From an uncultured Trichococcus sp. (lineage in GTDB: Bacteria > Bacillota > Bacilli > Lactobacillales > Aerococcaceae), in the NCBI RefSeq assembly GCF_963667775.1, contig NZ_OY764015.1, forward strand, positions 1,836,001 to 1,900,000: DNA of 64,000 nucleotides. Reading direction: 5' to 3'. The translations under genes were made by a program, and so were the position numbers. The notes beneath the pieces were generated by a model. That model had not been told where the DNA came from. It searched no databases and was given only the letters and a program-made list of their open reading frames with translations. Below, one piece after another: positions 29,010 through 38,275 of this stretch; position 1 is the first letter of the stretch; each line of letters begins with the position of its first letter.

Positions 29010-30494
29010 TTATTTAGTGCTTTCCAATAATGCGGCTTCTTCCTTGATCTGCTTCTTGATGGTTTTGATGGTAGCCATCTTATGATCGTACGTCTTCTGT
29101 GACAAGTCGACCGGATAGTCTTCCGGATTCAGGATACGTTTGTATTCATCCCACAAGCCGCTCATCTGCGCTTCCGAGAATGCTTTTACTTCTTGGAGCG
29201 ACGGCAATTCATATACGAGTTTACCTTCTACGATGATATCCTGCAGAATAGGGCGCGCTTCAAAGTCGGTGATGGTTTTGTTGATGTAAGTGAAGACCGG
29301 ATGGAACATATACAGTTCCGATTCTTGATCAGGTTGTTCTTCCCAAAGCGCAATGTAGTCTCCTTCCGACTTACCGTCGCGCTTGCGGGTGATCCGCCAT
29401 ACTTGTTTCTTGCCCGGTGTGGAGACTTTTTCGGCATTGCTGGATATTTTCATCGTATCCACCATTTGGCCGTTCTCATCCGCGATCGAGACTAATTTAT
29501 AGACCGCTCCAAGCGCAGGTTGGTCATAAGCGGTGATCAGTTTGGTGCCGACACCCCAGACATCTATTTTTGCGCCTTGCATCTTCAGGTTCAAGATTGT
29601 CAGTTCATCCAGGTCGTTCGATGCGTATATTTTTGCATCGGTAAAGCCTGCCTCATCCAATTGTTGGCGGACTTTTTTTGAAATGTAGGCCATGTCTCCG
29701 CTGTCTAGGCGCACGCCGAGGAAATTGATCTTATCGCCCATTTCCTTCGCCACTTTGATGGCATTTGGCACGCCTGATTTCAACGTATCGTAGGTATCCA
29801 CAAGGAAGACACAATCCTTGTGGGAATGCGCATAAGCCATGAAGGCATCATAATCATTGCGGTAGACCTGCACCATCGAATGCGCATGGGTACCTGAGGC
29901 GGGAATACCGAACATTTTAGCAGCCCGGACATTGCTCGTTGCATTGAAGCCGGCGATATAGGCTGCACGGGTGCCCCAAATGGCGGCATCCATTTCTTGC
30001 GCTCTTCTGGAACCAAACTCCATCAATGGCTCATCGTTACAGACATAGCGCAGTCGGGCGGCTTTTGTCGCTATCAGCGTCTGGAAATTTACGATATTCA
30101 ATAAAGCTGTTTCGATCAATTGGCATTCCGCTAATGGACCTTCCACCTGGACGATCGGTTCATTCGCGAATACAAGATCACCCTCCAAGGCGGAACGGAT
30201 CGTGCCCGAGAAGCGGAAATTTTTCAGATACTCCAAAAAACCTTCCTCGTAACCGACATGTTCACGCAAATAGGCGATGTCGGTGTCCGTAAAGCGCAGG
30301 TTCTGAAGGTAGGATACGAAGCGTTCAAGCCCCGCATAGACTGCATAGCCATTATTGAAAGGATATTTCCGGAAGTACAGTTCAAAAATTGCATGTTTTT
30401 CGGTAATGCCTTCATCCCAATAAGTCTTCATCATGTTAATTTGGTACAAATCAGTATGCAAAGCTAAACTATCATCGTTATAATCAAAACTCAT
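29010..30494 (-). CDS. pncB: Nicotinate phosphoribosyltransferase
   Basis: Joins nicotinate to phosphoribosyl pyrophosphate, the entry step of NAD salvage. Family motifs are DDSLALHTDLYQINM at the N-terminus, FGSRRAQEMDAAIWGTRAAYIAG and GVRLDSGDM (substrate-binding site), and GVGTKLITAYDQPALG. The protein has about 494 residues, typical of the long Gram-positive form. Start: ATG at 30492-30494; a GTG three codons earlier is equally open and neither has a strong ribosome site. It precedes nadE. Confidence 0.95.
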   Translation of the reverse strand: MSFDYNDDSLALHTDLYQINMMKTYWDEGITEKHAIFELYFRKYPFNNGYAVYAGLERFVSYLQNLRFTDTDIAYLREHVGYEEGFLEYLKNFRFSGTIRSALEGDLVFANEPIVQVEGPLAECQLIETALLNIVNFQTLIATKAARLRYVCNDEPLMEFGSRRAQEMDAAIWGTRAAYIAGFNATSNVRAAKMFGIPASGTHAHSMVQVYRNDYDAFMAYAHSHKDCVFLVDTYDTLKSGVPNAIKVAKEMGDKINFLGVRLDSGDMAYISKKVRQQLDEAGFTDAKIYASNDLDELTILNLKMQGAKIDVWGVGTKLITAYDQPALGAVYKLVSIADENGQMVDTMKISSNAEKVSTPGKKQVWRITRKRDGKSEGDYIALWEEQPDQESELYMFHPVFTYINKTITDFEARPILQDIIVEGKLVYELPSLQEVKAFSEAQMSGLWDEYKRILNPEDYPVDLSQKTYDHKMATIKTIKKQIKEEAALLESTK

Positions 30495-30683
30495 CCAACT
30501 CACTCATTTCATCTTTGATCGTACGCCTCCGCATTCTGTCACGGTACCGCAGAAGGAAGTGCTCTATTTACCTATTGTAACGCAATTCCCTTTACATTTC
30601 CGCTTTTTTGTCCAAAATCCATCAGATTGATTATAGTGATCGGCCCGCATTCCGGCAAATACAACTGGCATTTCTGCGTAAAC

Positions 30684-30730
30684 AAAAAACCATCCTGGCG
30701 GGCGAAAAAACGCCCGCCAGGATGGTTTTG
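30684..30730 (-). terminator. Strong terminator downstream of the sugar transferase gene
   Basis: ACCATCCTGGCGGGCG and its exact complement enclose a six-A loop; on the minus strand TTTTTTG follows. It lies nearly 290 bases after the stop of the gene at 31015, so a long 3' untranslated region or a separate small RNA may lie between. Confidence 0.88.
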
Positions 30731-30734
30731 ATGC

Positions 30735-31014
30735 AATATTAAAACTTTGCTATCCCAAATGATGGCTAGCGGTCCAAGCCTGCCTCTCGGAAAGGATAAA
30801 GGAACCCCTTGTCTCTGCGAGCCAAGGATACTATTCGACTAACCTGCTGACGCAGGAAGTCTCTCAGCATATTGCGCTCTACGATGCTCAGTTGCATGGG
30901 ACTCTTAGGGATTCATCCCTTAGAGTCCCAGTACAAGGTGACCGTAGGGAACGTTGCGTGGCACGATTTCCTAAATTTCTTTCGAGGCAATGCATGCTTG
31001 TACCGCTTTTCTGT
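30735..31014 (-). other. Unassigned 280-base intergenic stretch with structured sequence
   Basis: No gene is convincing here; both strands have short open frames only. It contains an inverted repeat GGGACTCTTAGGGAT/ATCCCTTAGAGTCCC (30898-30929, one mismatch), a small stem CCTGC/GCAGG (30843-30856) and, near its left end, the motif GCTAGCCATCATTTGGGAT that recurs at 45309-45326. It ends at the terminator 30684-30730. A structured small RNA or a decayed element are both possible. Confidence 0.35.
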
Positions 31015-32409
31015 TTAATAAATGACTCTGATACCGCGTGCTTCAATTTCTTGCTCGGACAAGATTGCCCGTTCGCTTTCATCGACTCCGCGGGAGGATA
31101 CTTTATCGAACAAAATTTTGACGGTCTGCAGCATGATCTTCAGATCCAGTATCAAGGAATACTTCTTGATGTAGATCAGATCGAAGTTCAGCTTGCTGTT
31201 GAAATCGGAAGCGTATTTCCCATAAACTTGCGCATATCCGGTAATTCCGGCACGTACGTTGTGGCGCAGATAATAATGCGGGTTCAGTTCCTTGAATTGA
31301 TCCACGAAGAAGGGACGCTCCGGACGGGGACCGACCAAAGACATATCGCCCAGCAACACATTGAACAACTGCGGCAGCTCATCGATGCGCAGGGAGCGCA
31401 GATATTTGCCGACTTTCGTTACGCGCACATCATTGCTTGTTGCCAAAACCGGGCCTGACTCTTTCTCGGCGGTCACACCCATGCTGCGGAACTTCAGAAT
31501 TTCGAATTCTTTGCCATCTTTGGTGATGCGTGTCTGCTTGTAGAACACGGGACCCTCTGAGCTTCTCTTCACCAAGATGGCCGTAACGGCCATGATCGGC
31601 GAGGTGATGACGATGCCGATGAGCGCAACCGTGATATCGATGATCCGTTTCATCAGACCATCTTCTGCCGAGATACGGAATGGCGAAACTTCGATGATGC
31701 TCTCATCCTCGATATTCATCATATTCGGATTGACCATGATCAGGTTCTCAAAACTGGTATTCAGGAACATTTTTTTCTCTCTGCTCGTCAACAGATCATA
31801 TATCTTCAGTTTTTCGGATTCTTCGATCTGACTCGCTAAGTAGACGATGTCGATTTCTTCCAGATGCCGCAGGATATTTTCGTAATAATCCGACAGCACG
31901 ACATGCGTCACCACATGGCGGATGCTTTTTGTATTGGTGAAGTTATCGACTGCCGCAAATACTTCCTTTTCCATCCCGACGATCATGACCCGTTTGCTTC
32001 CGCTCATGCGTTGGTACATTTTGAACACCATGACGCGGAACAGGAACAGCACGATTGTTCCCACAAAAAAGTTGATCAGAATGACTGACCGCGGGAATGC
32101 CAACCAGCGCCCGGCAAAAGTCAGCGCCATAATGATCAACGAAAGGACAAACTGCCCGATGACCGTGATGAACAAGAAGTCACTGATCGATTTGTTATAA
32201 AAGATATACGTACCGAACAGGATATTGACGATGATGAAGATCACCGAGACGTAGGCAATGCTTCCCTGAAAGGCATCGAAGTTTACCCATGGTATATTGG
32301 TTCCGAATTTTAAATAAAAAGATAGCAGCAATGATCCGATGAACAACAGCATATCGATGATGCCGATGATAATTTTGCGGGCTTTATTCCATTCACCTGT
32401 TTGATTCAC
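31015..32409 (-). CDS. Polyprenyl glycosylphosphotransferase (exopolysaccharide sugar transferase)
   Basis: Starts capsule or exopolysaccharide units by moving a sugar-1-phosphate to undecaprenyl phosphate. The N-terminal part has four to five membrane helices, then a nucleotide-binding-like domain (VMIVGMEKEVFAAV), another helix and the C-terminal bacterial sugar transferase domain with KFRSM, LRIDELPQLFNVLLGDMS and VGPRPERP. The start is the GTG at 32407-32409 behind AAGGAGGAGGAG; the open frame upstream has no support. With 464 residues it is of the WbaP/CpsE type. No other capsule genes are near, so the polymer is unknown. Confidence 0.9.
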   Translation of the reverse strand: MNQTGEWNKARKIIIGIIDMLLFIGSLLLSFYLKFGTNIPWVNFDAFQGSIAYVSVIFIIVNILFGTYIFYNKSISDFLFITVIGQFVLSLIIMALTFAGRWLAFPRSVILINFFVGTIVLFLFRVMVFKMYQRMSGSKRVMIVGMEKEVFAAVDNFTNTKSIRHVVTHVVLSDYYENILRHLEEIDIVYLASQIEESEKLKIYDLLTSREKKMFLNTSFENLIMVNPNMMNIEDESIIEVSPFRISAEDGLMKRIIDITVALIGIVITSPIMAVTAILVKRSSEGPVFYKQTRITKDGKEFEILKFRSMGVTAEKESGPVLATSNDVRVTKVGKYLRSLRIDELPQLFNVLLGDMSLVGPRPERPFFVDQFKELNPHYYLRHNVRAGITGYAQVYGKYASDFNSKLNFDLIYIKKYSLILDLKIMLQTVKILFDKVSSRGVDESERAILSEQEIEARGIRVIY

Positions 32410-32554
32410 GCTTAATCTCCTCCTCCTTAGACTTGCTTGATATGAATGCATTCATTTTATCATAGTTTATTCTTTTGCGATATGAAAGTTTGGTCAAGCA
32501 ATTCCCCTCCATTCGCCTGTGAGCGTATGATTAAGGGGGGATTATCAAACAGCT

Positions 32555-32601
32555 GAAAAAGAACGTCCCCATCAGCTTCTATTGCCTGATGAGGACGTTC
32601 C
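32555..32601 (-). terminator. Terminator after argG
   Basis: GAACGTCC (32561-32568) pairs with GGACGTTC (32593-32600), extended inward by CATCAG/CTGATG; minus-strand TTTTTC follows. It lies 40 bases past argG. Confidence 0.87.
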
Positions 32602-32640
32602 GGAGCGGATCAGCTGTCGACAAACACTAATACCGGTTGT

Positions 32641-33900
32641 TTATTTTAATAGGTCTTTCAATTCTTCATGTGTCGCTTGCCCTTCAGCTTGCTCTTTCAT
32701 GACGCGGATCGATGTAGGCAATCCGAACAGACGGATAAAGCCGGCTGCGTCGGTATGGTTGTATACATCGTCGCTTTCGAAGGTCGCAAAGCTTTCGCTG
32801 TACAACGATTTCGCGCTGACTACGCCAGCATCGGTGATGTTGCCTTTATAAAGTTTCATTTTTACGAAGCCTTCAACATTCTGTTGGGTTTCGTCCACAA
32901 ACGCGCCCAACGCTTTGCGCAATGGCGTGTACCACAAGCCGTTGTAAACAAGCTCCGCATATTTGTTGGCCAGCAATTGTTTGTATTGGTAAGTATCTTT
33001 GTCCAAGCAAAGTTGTTCCAGTTTGTCATGGGCATGGTACAGCACAGTTCCGGCTGGCGTTTCATAAACGCCTCTTGATTTCATGCCTACCAAGCGGTTC
33101 TCCACGATATCGATGATGCCGACGCCGTTCGCGCCTGCAATCACGTTCAATTTTTCGATCATGGTGATGCCATCCATTGCTTCACCGTTCAGGCTGACAG
33201 GGATGCCTTTTTTGAATTCCAACGTGACATAGGTCGCTTCGTCCGGAGCTTTCTCAGGCGTGACGCACATCTCCAGGATCTTATCGTAGTCAGGCTCGTT
33301 GGCTGTCATTTCCAGATCAAGGCCCTCATGGGACAGATGCCACAAGTTTTTATCTTTTGAGTAGTTTGTTTCCAACGTAATCGGAAGCGGCACGTTATGT
33401 GCAGCAGCATACGCAAATTCATCTTCTCTGGAAGTCAGTTCCCATTCTCTCCAAGGGGCGATGATCGTGATGTTCGGATCGAATTCTCTGATGCCGACTT
33501 CAAAACGGACTTGGTCGTTCCCTTTCCCTGTTGCACCGTGAACGATTGCATCAGCATTTTCCAAGTGCGCGATCTCTACCATTCTTTTGGCAATGATCGG
33601 ACGGGCGAAAGAAGTCCCCAATAAATATTGTCCTTCGTACTTAGCGCCTGCTTGCAATGTCGGCCAAATGAATTCTTCTACGAATTCTTTCTTCAAGTCT
33701 GCAACATACAACTTCGACGCGCCACAGTTGATCGCTTTTTCTTCCAATCGGCTGTAGTCATCACCTTGTCCTACGTCTCCTACTACGGCGATTACTTCAC
33801 AGTTGTTGTAATTCTCTTTTAGCCAAGGGATGATGACGGACGTATCCAATCCACCTGAGTAAGCCAAAACCACTTTTTTGATTGATTCCTTTGCTGCCAT
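32641..33900 (-). CDS. argG: Argininosuccinate synthase
   Basis: Joins citrulline and aspartate with ATP in arginine biosynthesis. The ATP pyrophosphatase loop [10 protein letters not shown] is at residues 13-22, and the citrulline/aspartate-binding region [14 protein letters not shown] is in place. The 419 residues are close to the usual length. The customary partner argH is not next to it, which is unusual for argG; argH may be elsewhere or absent. A GGAGG lies in front of the ATG at 33898-33900, and a promoter with an extended -10 box is upstream. Confidence 0.96.
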   Translation of the reverse strand: MAAKESIKKVVLAYSGGLDTSVIIPWLKENYNNCEVIAVVGDVGQGDDYSRLEEKAINCGASKLYVADLKKEFVEEFIWPTLQAGAKYEGQYLLGTSFARPIIAKRMVEIAHLENADAIVHGATGKGNDQVRFEVGIREFDPNITIIAPWREWELTSREDEFAYAAAHNVPLPITLETNYSKDKNLWHLSHEGLDLEMTANEPDYDKILEMCVTPEKAPDEATYVTLEFKKGIPVSLNGEAMDGITMIEKLNVIAGANGVGIIDIVENRLVGMKSRGVYETPAGTVLYHAHDKLEQLCLDKDTYQYKQLLANKYAELVYNGLWYTPLRKALGAFVDETQQNVEGFVKMKLYKGNITDAGVVSAKSLYSESFATFESDDVYNHTDAAGFIRLFGLPTSIRVMKEQAEGQATHEELKDLLK

Positions 33901-33985
33901 GCTTTTACCTCCTTATACAGATTTCAATATCCGTTGCTTTTATGCATGAACTGATATCTACATTTTCGTTTATTCAACAATATGC

Positions 33986-33994
33986 ATTATAGCA
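33986..33994 (-). promoter_or_regulatory. Extended -10 promoter of argG
   Basis: The minus strand reads TGC then TATAAT (33986-33991), a perfect -10 box with the TG extension, about 85 bases before argG. No good -35 is visible. I looked for ArgR and T-box signals in 33901-34080 and found none I could defend. Confidence 0.55.
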
Positions 33995-34084
33995 TATCTG
34001 CCATGAAAATCATCCCATTTTTTTACATTATTCTCATTTATCTGCCATACTGTTTTCATTATGCGCGCTATGTGTTCGGAACTG

Positions 34085-34127
34085 CAAAAAAAGAGAACAG
34101 AAAGGAGTTCCCCGTCTGTTCTCTCAA
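34085..34127 (-). terminator. Terminator after fruA
   Basis: Minus-strand stem AGAGAACAGA/TCTGTTCTCT (34092-34101 and 34115-34124) with a GC-rich loop, followed by eight T. It closes the fructose operon 14 bases after fruA. Confidence 0.9.
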
Positions 34128-34140
34128 TGGATGTTTCAAT

Positions 34141-36042
34141 TTATTTTGCGACTGCTTGTGTCTTATCTTGTTTCCAAAAACCTAACATCAATGCTGAAAC
34201 GGCTGTACCGATCAACAATGCCAGCAAGAACATCAACGGGCGGTTAGCCAATGTGATCACGAACAAGCCACCATGTGGTGCAGGGATCGAAACGGCCCAT
34301 AGCTGCGTCAAACCACCCGCAATCGCTGAACCAACGATGGATGAACCGATAACGCGCATCGGATCTGCTGCAGCGAACGGAATCGCACCTTCAGTGATGA
34401 AGGATAGACCCAACAGGATGTTGGAAAGTCCGGATTTTTGTTCGATATCCGTAAATTTGTTTTTGAAAAGCAAGGTTGCGATACCGATAGCCAATGGAGG
34501 AATCATCCCGCCGGCCATTACAGCCGCCATCAAGCTGCCATCCTGAGTGTCTGTGAAGACACCGATCGAGAAGGCATAGGCTGCTTTGTTGAATGGGCCA
34601 CCCATGTCGATTGCCATCATGCCGCCAAGAACAGCACCCAACAGCACGGCATTACCGGTACCCAAGTTTTCCAGGAAGGTGATCATAGCTGTATTGATTG
34701 TGGAGAAAACAGGACCTACCAAGAAATACATCAACAAGCCAGTGATCAATAGACCGAACACAGGGTACAAGAGAATTGTCTTCATGCCATCCAATGTGCG
34801 CGGCAAACCTTTAAAGGCTTTCTTCAGATAGACCATGATGTAACCGGCCATGAAACCAGCAATCAGACCACCCAAGAAACCAGCATTTGCTTGCACAGCC
34901 AAGTAACCGCCTGCCATACCCGGAAGCAATCCCGGACGATCCGCGATACTCTGTGCGATGTAACCGGCCAAAATCGGAATCAGGAAGCTGAATGCCGCTC
35001 CACCGATTGCCATGAAGGAGATGAACAACTCACTGTCAGCACCGAATGACGTTTCGAACAGGAAGGAAATCGCAATCAGGATACCGCCGCCGACAACAAA
35101 CGGCAACATGTGTGAAATACCGTTCATCAAGTCTTTGTAGACTTTTCCGATGATGGATTGTTTTTCGTCGCTTTCGCTGGCTGAGAAGGTATCGCCTTCA
35201 ACATTCAGGATCGGCGCTTCTTGACGCATTGCTTTTGTGATCAGTTCTTCAGCTTTGTTGATGCCATCGCTTACCGGTCTTTGCAAAACGTGCTTGCCGT
35301 TGAATCGCGCCATTTCAACTTTTTTGTCAGCTGCCACGATGACGCCATCGGCACGGCGAATTTCGTCTGCAGTCAATGGGTTCTTGACGCCGTCCGAGCC
35401 GTTCGTTTCTACGCGGATATCGACGCCCATTTTTTCAGCCATTTGCTTCAATGAATCTTCGGCCATATACGTGTGGGCGATCCCTGTAGGGCAAGCCGTT
35501 ACTGCAATGACGAAAGGTCTCTTGGTTTCGGTTGCCGCTACTGGAGCTGCCTTCGCTGCTGCTTCGGCTTGCTCTTTGGCTTCACGTTCAGCTTCTGCAG
35601 CTGCAATCAAAGTCTGCACTTCTTCTGGAGTCTGAGCTTTTTTCAATGATGCAGTGAAGTCAGGATTGATGAGTAGACGGGATAATGACGCCAAAACTTC
35701 CAAGTGAACATTATTTGCGCCTTCCGGAGCTGCGATCATGAAGAACAGATTTGCAGGTTGACCATCCAATGAAGCATAGTCGACACCGGCTGCACTTTTT
35801 GCAAAAACGACAGCTGGCTTGATGACCGCTTTGTTTTTGGCATGCGGCATTGCGATTCCGTCGCCCAAACCAGTTGAAGTTTGTGATTCGCGCTTCATGA
35901 TGCCTTCTTTGTAAACCGCAACGTCATTGATGATGCCGTTAGCGGAAAGACTAGCGATCATTTCATCGATGACGCCCTCTTTGGTCGTTCCTTGCAAATC
36001 CATAATCATCAATTCTTTTAGTAAGATATCATTGATTTTCAT
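34141..36042 (-). CDS. fruA: PTS fructose transporter, fused IIA-IIB-IIC
   Basis: Imports fructose and phosphorylates it to fructose-1-phosphate. The 633 residues contain, in order, EIIA (about 1-145, phosphohistidine in GIAMPHAKN), an Ala/Glu-rich linker (145-170), EIIB (about 172-270, phosphocysteine in TACPTGIAHTYM), and the membrane EIIC domain (about 295-620) with many hydrophobic helices. This A-B-C order is the FruA type of Gram-positive bacteria. It follows fruK after 18 bases and ends in a terminator. Confidence 0.95.
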   Translation of the reverse strand: MKINDILLKELMIMDLQGTTKEGVIDEMIASLSANGIINDVAVYKEGIMKRESQTSTGLGDGIAMPHAKNKAVIKPAVVFAKSAAGVDYASLDGQPANLFFMIAAPEGANNVHLEVLASLSRLLINPDFTASLKKAQTPEEVQTLIAAAEAEREAKEQAEAAAKAAPVAATETKRPFVIAVTACPTGIAHTYMAEDSLKQMAEKMGVDIRVETNGSDGVKNPLTADEIRRADGVIVAADKKVEMARFNGKHVLQRPVSDGINKAEELITKAMRQEAPILNVEGDTFSASESDEKQSIIGKVYKDLMNGISHMLPFVVGGGILIAISFLFETSFGADSELFISFMAIGGAAFSFLIPILAGYIAQSIADRPGLLPGMAGGYLAVQANAGFLGGLIAGFMAGYIMVYLKKAFKGLPRTLDGMKTILLYPVFGLLITGLLMYFLVGPVFSTINTAMITFLENLGTGNAVLLGAVLGGMMAIDMGGPFNKAAYAFSIGVFTDTQDGSLMAAVMAGGMIPPLAIGIATLLFKNKFTDIEQKSGLSNILLGLSFITEGAIPFAAADPMRVIGSSIVGSAIAGGLTQLWAVSIPAPHGGLFVITLANRPLMFLLALLIGTAVSALMLGFWKQDKTQAVAK

Positions 36043-36060
36043 ATTAATAAGTTCTCCTCC

Positions 36061-36975
36061 CTATAGCTGACTGATAGTGACTTGTTTGACTAGAGCATCA
36101 ATTTCTTCACGTTTGGCTAAATCGTCGGCAAAAGCGGTCGCGCTTCCGCAAGCGATACTGACTTTGAATGATTCCAACGGGTCGTGCGTCTTCGTGTATG
36201 TCCCGACAAAACCGGCGATCATTGAATCTCCGGATCCGACTGAATTTTTAAGTATCCCTTTCGGTACAGTCCCATGGTAAACACCTTCCGGAGTGAAAAG
36301 GATTGCTCCTTTGGCAGCCATCGAGATGATCGCGTACTGCGCTCCCGCTTCAAGCAGCTTCTTCCCGTACGGGAGGATATCCTCATCGGTTTCGAAAGTA
36401 GTTTCGAATAACTCAGCCAACTCGTGATGGTTTGGTTTTACCAATAACGGATGGTACGGCAAGGCATTTTTCAATTCCTCTCCGGTCGTATCGATCAGGA
36501 ACGTGATGCCTTTGTCCGTCAGTCTGCGGATGATGGTCTGATAATAATCATCCGGCAGGCTTGTAGGTTTGCTTCCTGCCAAGACTACGATGTCGTTTTC
36601 CGGGTCAAGCGTATCGAATTGTTTCAGGAATTCCTCGGCAACTGCAGGCTCGATATTCGGGCCCGGACCGTTCATTTCCGTCTCCATCCCTGACTTGATC
36701 TTGACATTGATGCGGGTCGCTTCATCCACATGCGTAAAATGTGTTTTGCTGTTTTCCGCTTCCAACCAGTCTTCGATGTATTTCCCGGTGAACCCCCCCA
36801 GGAACCCTAAAGCGGTGTTTTCCACTTCCAGTTCATTGAGGATGCGGGAAACATTGATGCCTTTGCCTCCCGGCAGTTTGAAATCCTGTTGGATACGGTT
36901 CACTTCACCCAACTGGATAGCGGGTAAATGGACGATGTAATCGATGGATGGATTTAATGTTACTGTATATATCAT
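36061..36975 (-). CDS. fruK: 1-phosphofructokinase
   Basis: Phosphorylates fructose-1-phosphate to fructose-1,6-bisphosphate, feeding glycolysis. PfkB family signatures are present: GGKGINVSRIL near residue 37 and the C-terminal NSVGSGDSMIAGFVG with the catalytic Asp. The 304 residues match FruK. Its ATG overlaps the fruR stop codon by one base (TAATG), so the two are translated together. LacC-type tagatose-6-phosphate kinases are similar, but the neighbours settle the role. Confidence 0.95.
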   Translation of the reverse strand: MIYTVTLNPSIDYIVHLPAIQLGEVNRIQQDFKLPGGKGINVSRILNELEVENTALGFLGGFTGKYIEDWLEAENSKTHFTHVDEATRINVKIKSGMETEMNGPGPNIEPAVAEEFLKQFDTLDPENDIVVLAGSKPTSLPDDYYQTIIRRLTDKGITFLIDTTGEELKNALPYHPLLVKPNHHELAELFETTFETDEDILPYGKKLLEAGAQYAIISMAAKGAILFTPEGVYHGTVPKGILKNSVGSGDSMIAGFVGTYTKTHDPLESFKVSIACGSATAFADDLAKREEIDALVKQVTISQL

Positions 36976-37724
36976 TATTCAGCCTCCCAAATAGTTGTAC
37001 TGTCTTTCAGGTTACGTTTGATTTCCGAAGGGACATTGTGGCTGATGATGCCGCAATCCTCAATATCGCAGACCTTCACAAAACTGACTTGTTTGAACTT
37101 CGAAGCATCCGCTACGACATAGCTTTGTGCGGCATTCTCGATGGCAATCCGTTTGATTGCCGCTTCTTCGGTGTCCGGCGTCGTGAAGCCGTACTGCTTA
37201 TCGATGCCGTTGATGCCGAGAAAAGCTTTGCTGAAACGGTAATTCCTCATTTGCATTTGGCTGACCGGTCCAATGACTGCTTTTGTCTCCATCTTGATTT
37301 TGCCGCCGATAAGAATCGTCTCAAGTTGCAGATCCGATAATAAACTGGCATGCGGGACGCCGTTTGTGACGATCAGGATGCTCTTGCCTTTCAGGAAGGG
37401 AATCATCTCATAGGTGGTCGATCCGGCATCCAAAAAGATGATATCTTCATCACTCACCAGTTGGGCTGCTTTTTCAGCGATGCGTTGTTTATCCTGAACG
37501 TTTTTGGATGTTTTATCTTCCATCCTGTCTTCAGCGGAAACAGTATAGTTTCTCTTTGCTCCGCCATGGACACGAATCAGGAAACCGGCCTCTTCAAGAG
37601 CGCTCAAATCCCGCCTTATCGTTGATTCGGAACTGCCCGTCTGGTCAACAAGGTCCTGCAGTTTGACGATATTGTCTTTGGCTAAAGTGTCTAGAATGAT
37701 TTTATGCCGCTCTTCTGTAAGCAC
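36975..37724 (-). CDS. fruR: DeoR-family repressor of the fructose operon
   Basis: Transcription repressor thought to respond to fructose-1-phosphate. The N-terminal winged helix (ERHKIILDTLAKDNIVKLQDLV, then SESTIRRDLSALE) and the C-terminal sugar-phosphate sensor domain with LDAGSTTYEMIPFL are both complete in 249 residues. It is the first gene of fruR-fruK-fruA and probably represses its own promoter, upstream of which two direct repeats lie. GGTGATGG precedes the ATG. Confidence 0.93.
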   Translation of the reverse strand: MLTEERHKIILDTLAKDNIVKLQDLVDQTGSSESTIRRDLSALEEAGFLIRVHGGAKRNYTVSAEDRMEDKTSKNVQDKQRIAEKAAQLVSDEDIIFLDAGSTTYEMIPFLKGKSILIVTNGVPHASLLSDLQLETILIGGKIKMETKAVIGPVSQMQMRNYRFSKAFLGINGIDKQYGFTTPDTEEAAIKRIAIENAAQSYVVADASKFKQVSFVKVCDIEDCGIISHNVPSEIKRNLKDSTTIWEAE

Positions 37725-37746
37725 TTTCCATCACCTCTCGAACAAA

Positions 37747-37775
37747 AATATACCACCAACGCGCAAATAAATCAA
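37747..37775 (-). promoter_or_regulatory. Promoter of the fruRKA operon
   Basis: TTGATT (37770-37775) and TATATT (37747-37752) are separated by 17 bases and lie 23-50 bases before fruR. This is a good vegetative promoter. Confidence 0.7.
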
Positions 37776-37784
37776 CCATTTTCC

Positions 37785-37816
37785 TTCAAAAACATCAACT
37801 TTCATTCAAAAGCATC
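37785..37816. promoter_or_regulatory. Direct repeat upstream of fruR, possible FruR operator
   Basis: TTCAAAAACATC (37785-37796) recurs as TTCAAAAGCATC (37805-37816), exactly 20 bases apart, about two helical turns, just upstream of the -35 box. Binding by FruR is a guess from location; DeoR proteins often use such repeats. Confidence 0.45.
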
Positions 37817-37891
37817 CAGACTGGGATGCACTGAACTTATTTGGATATGTTTTCATCAATAAATTGGATGATTATAGATTCATTTCGATAT

Positions 37892-37947
37892 AAAAATAAA
37901 TACGGCCGTCAATTCTGTTTGAATTGACGGCCGTACTTATTTTTTTG
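37892..37947. terminator. Bidirectional terminator between fruR upstream region and the repeat array
   Basis: A perfect 15-bp stem TACGGCCGTCAATTC with its complement (37901-37915 and 37921-37935) and a 5-base loop is flanked by A-rich and T-rich tails on both sides. It probably ends groESL transcripts after they pass through the repeat array, about 450 bases past groEL. Confidence 0.85.
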
Positions 37948-37975
37948 TTGCTGAATTTGATGCCTTGAAAATTTT

Positions 37976-38024
37976 CCGTTATCCTCTTAGTACTCGATTT
38001 CTAGAGCGGGATTCATGTTATCCT
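37976..38024. repeat. Truncated copy of the extragenic palindrome (right half only)
   Basis: The sequence CTCTTAG, then CTCGATTTCTAGAGCGGGATTCAT and TATCC matches the right half of the full copy at 38276-38395 almost base for base. No matching left half (TGAATCCC with AGAAATC) is found to its left, where the fruR-side terminator lies. It looks like a copy that lost one arm. Confidence 0.75.
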
Positions 38025-38029
38025 GTTTT

Positions 38030-38147
38030 AGTCGAACTCTGAATTGCAGAGGGTTCCGCCTAAGTTGATAACCACACACGGCCAAAAAACGTCCGCTTTG
38101 TGGTTATCCTCTTAGTGCTCACCCTCTAAACGCAATTCATCGTATCC
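38030..38147. repeat. Extragenic palindrome family, copy 1
   Basis: About 118 bases fold as one long interrupted hairpin. Outer stem: TGAATTGC (38040-38047) with GCAATTCA (38132-38139), and AGAGGGT (38048-38054) with ACCCTCT (38121-38127); AAAC (38128-38131) bulges between them on one side. Then CTAAG/CTTAG and GATAACCACA/TGTGGTTATC form the inner stem with a 22-base loop. Edges carry AGT(T/C)GAACTC on the left and TCATCGTATCC on the right, shared with the other copies. Confidence 0.85.
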
Positions 38148-38150
38148 TTT

Positions 38151-38269
38151 AGTTGAGTTCTGATTCGCAGATACCGCTCCCGTTTCGCAAACAGTTGTTG
38201 TCCACAAAAGAGGTGGACAGCAACTGTTCACTCCAACGTCCGGGTATCTAAACGCGAATCATCACATCC
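38151..38269. repeat. Extragenic palindrome family, copy 2
   Basis: Outer stem TGATTCGC (38161-38168)/GCGAATCA (38254-38261) and AGATACC (38169-38175)/GGTATCT (38243-38249), again with an AAAC bulge (38250-38253). Both arms differ from copy 1 at several positions but remain perfectly complementary. The inner stem is unrelated: AACAGTTG and TGTCCAC pair with CAACTGTT and GTGGACA (38190-38228) around a 7-base loop. The CTAAG/CTTAG block is missing. Confidence 0.85.
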
Positions 38270-38275
38270 TGTTTT

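Noticed and set aside
30892-31458. Plus-strand open frame running from the structured gap into the sugar transferase gene
   Set aside because: Most of it is antisense to the transferase; the part in the gap is low-confidence and has no ribosome site.
33901-34080. ArgR box or T-box in the argG leader
   Set aside because: Only AT-rich sequence with a -10 box is visible; no consensus repeats or T-box core.
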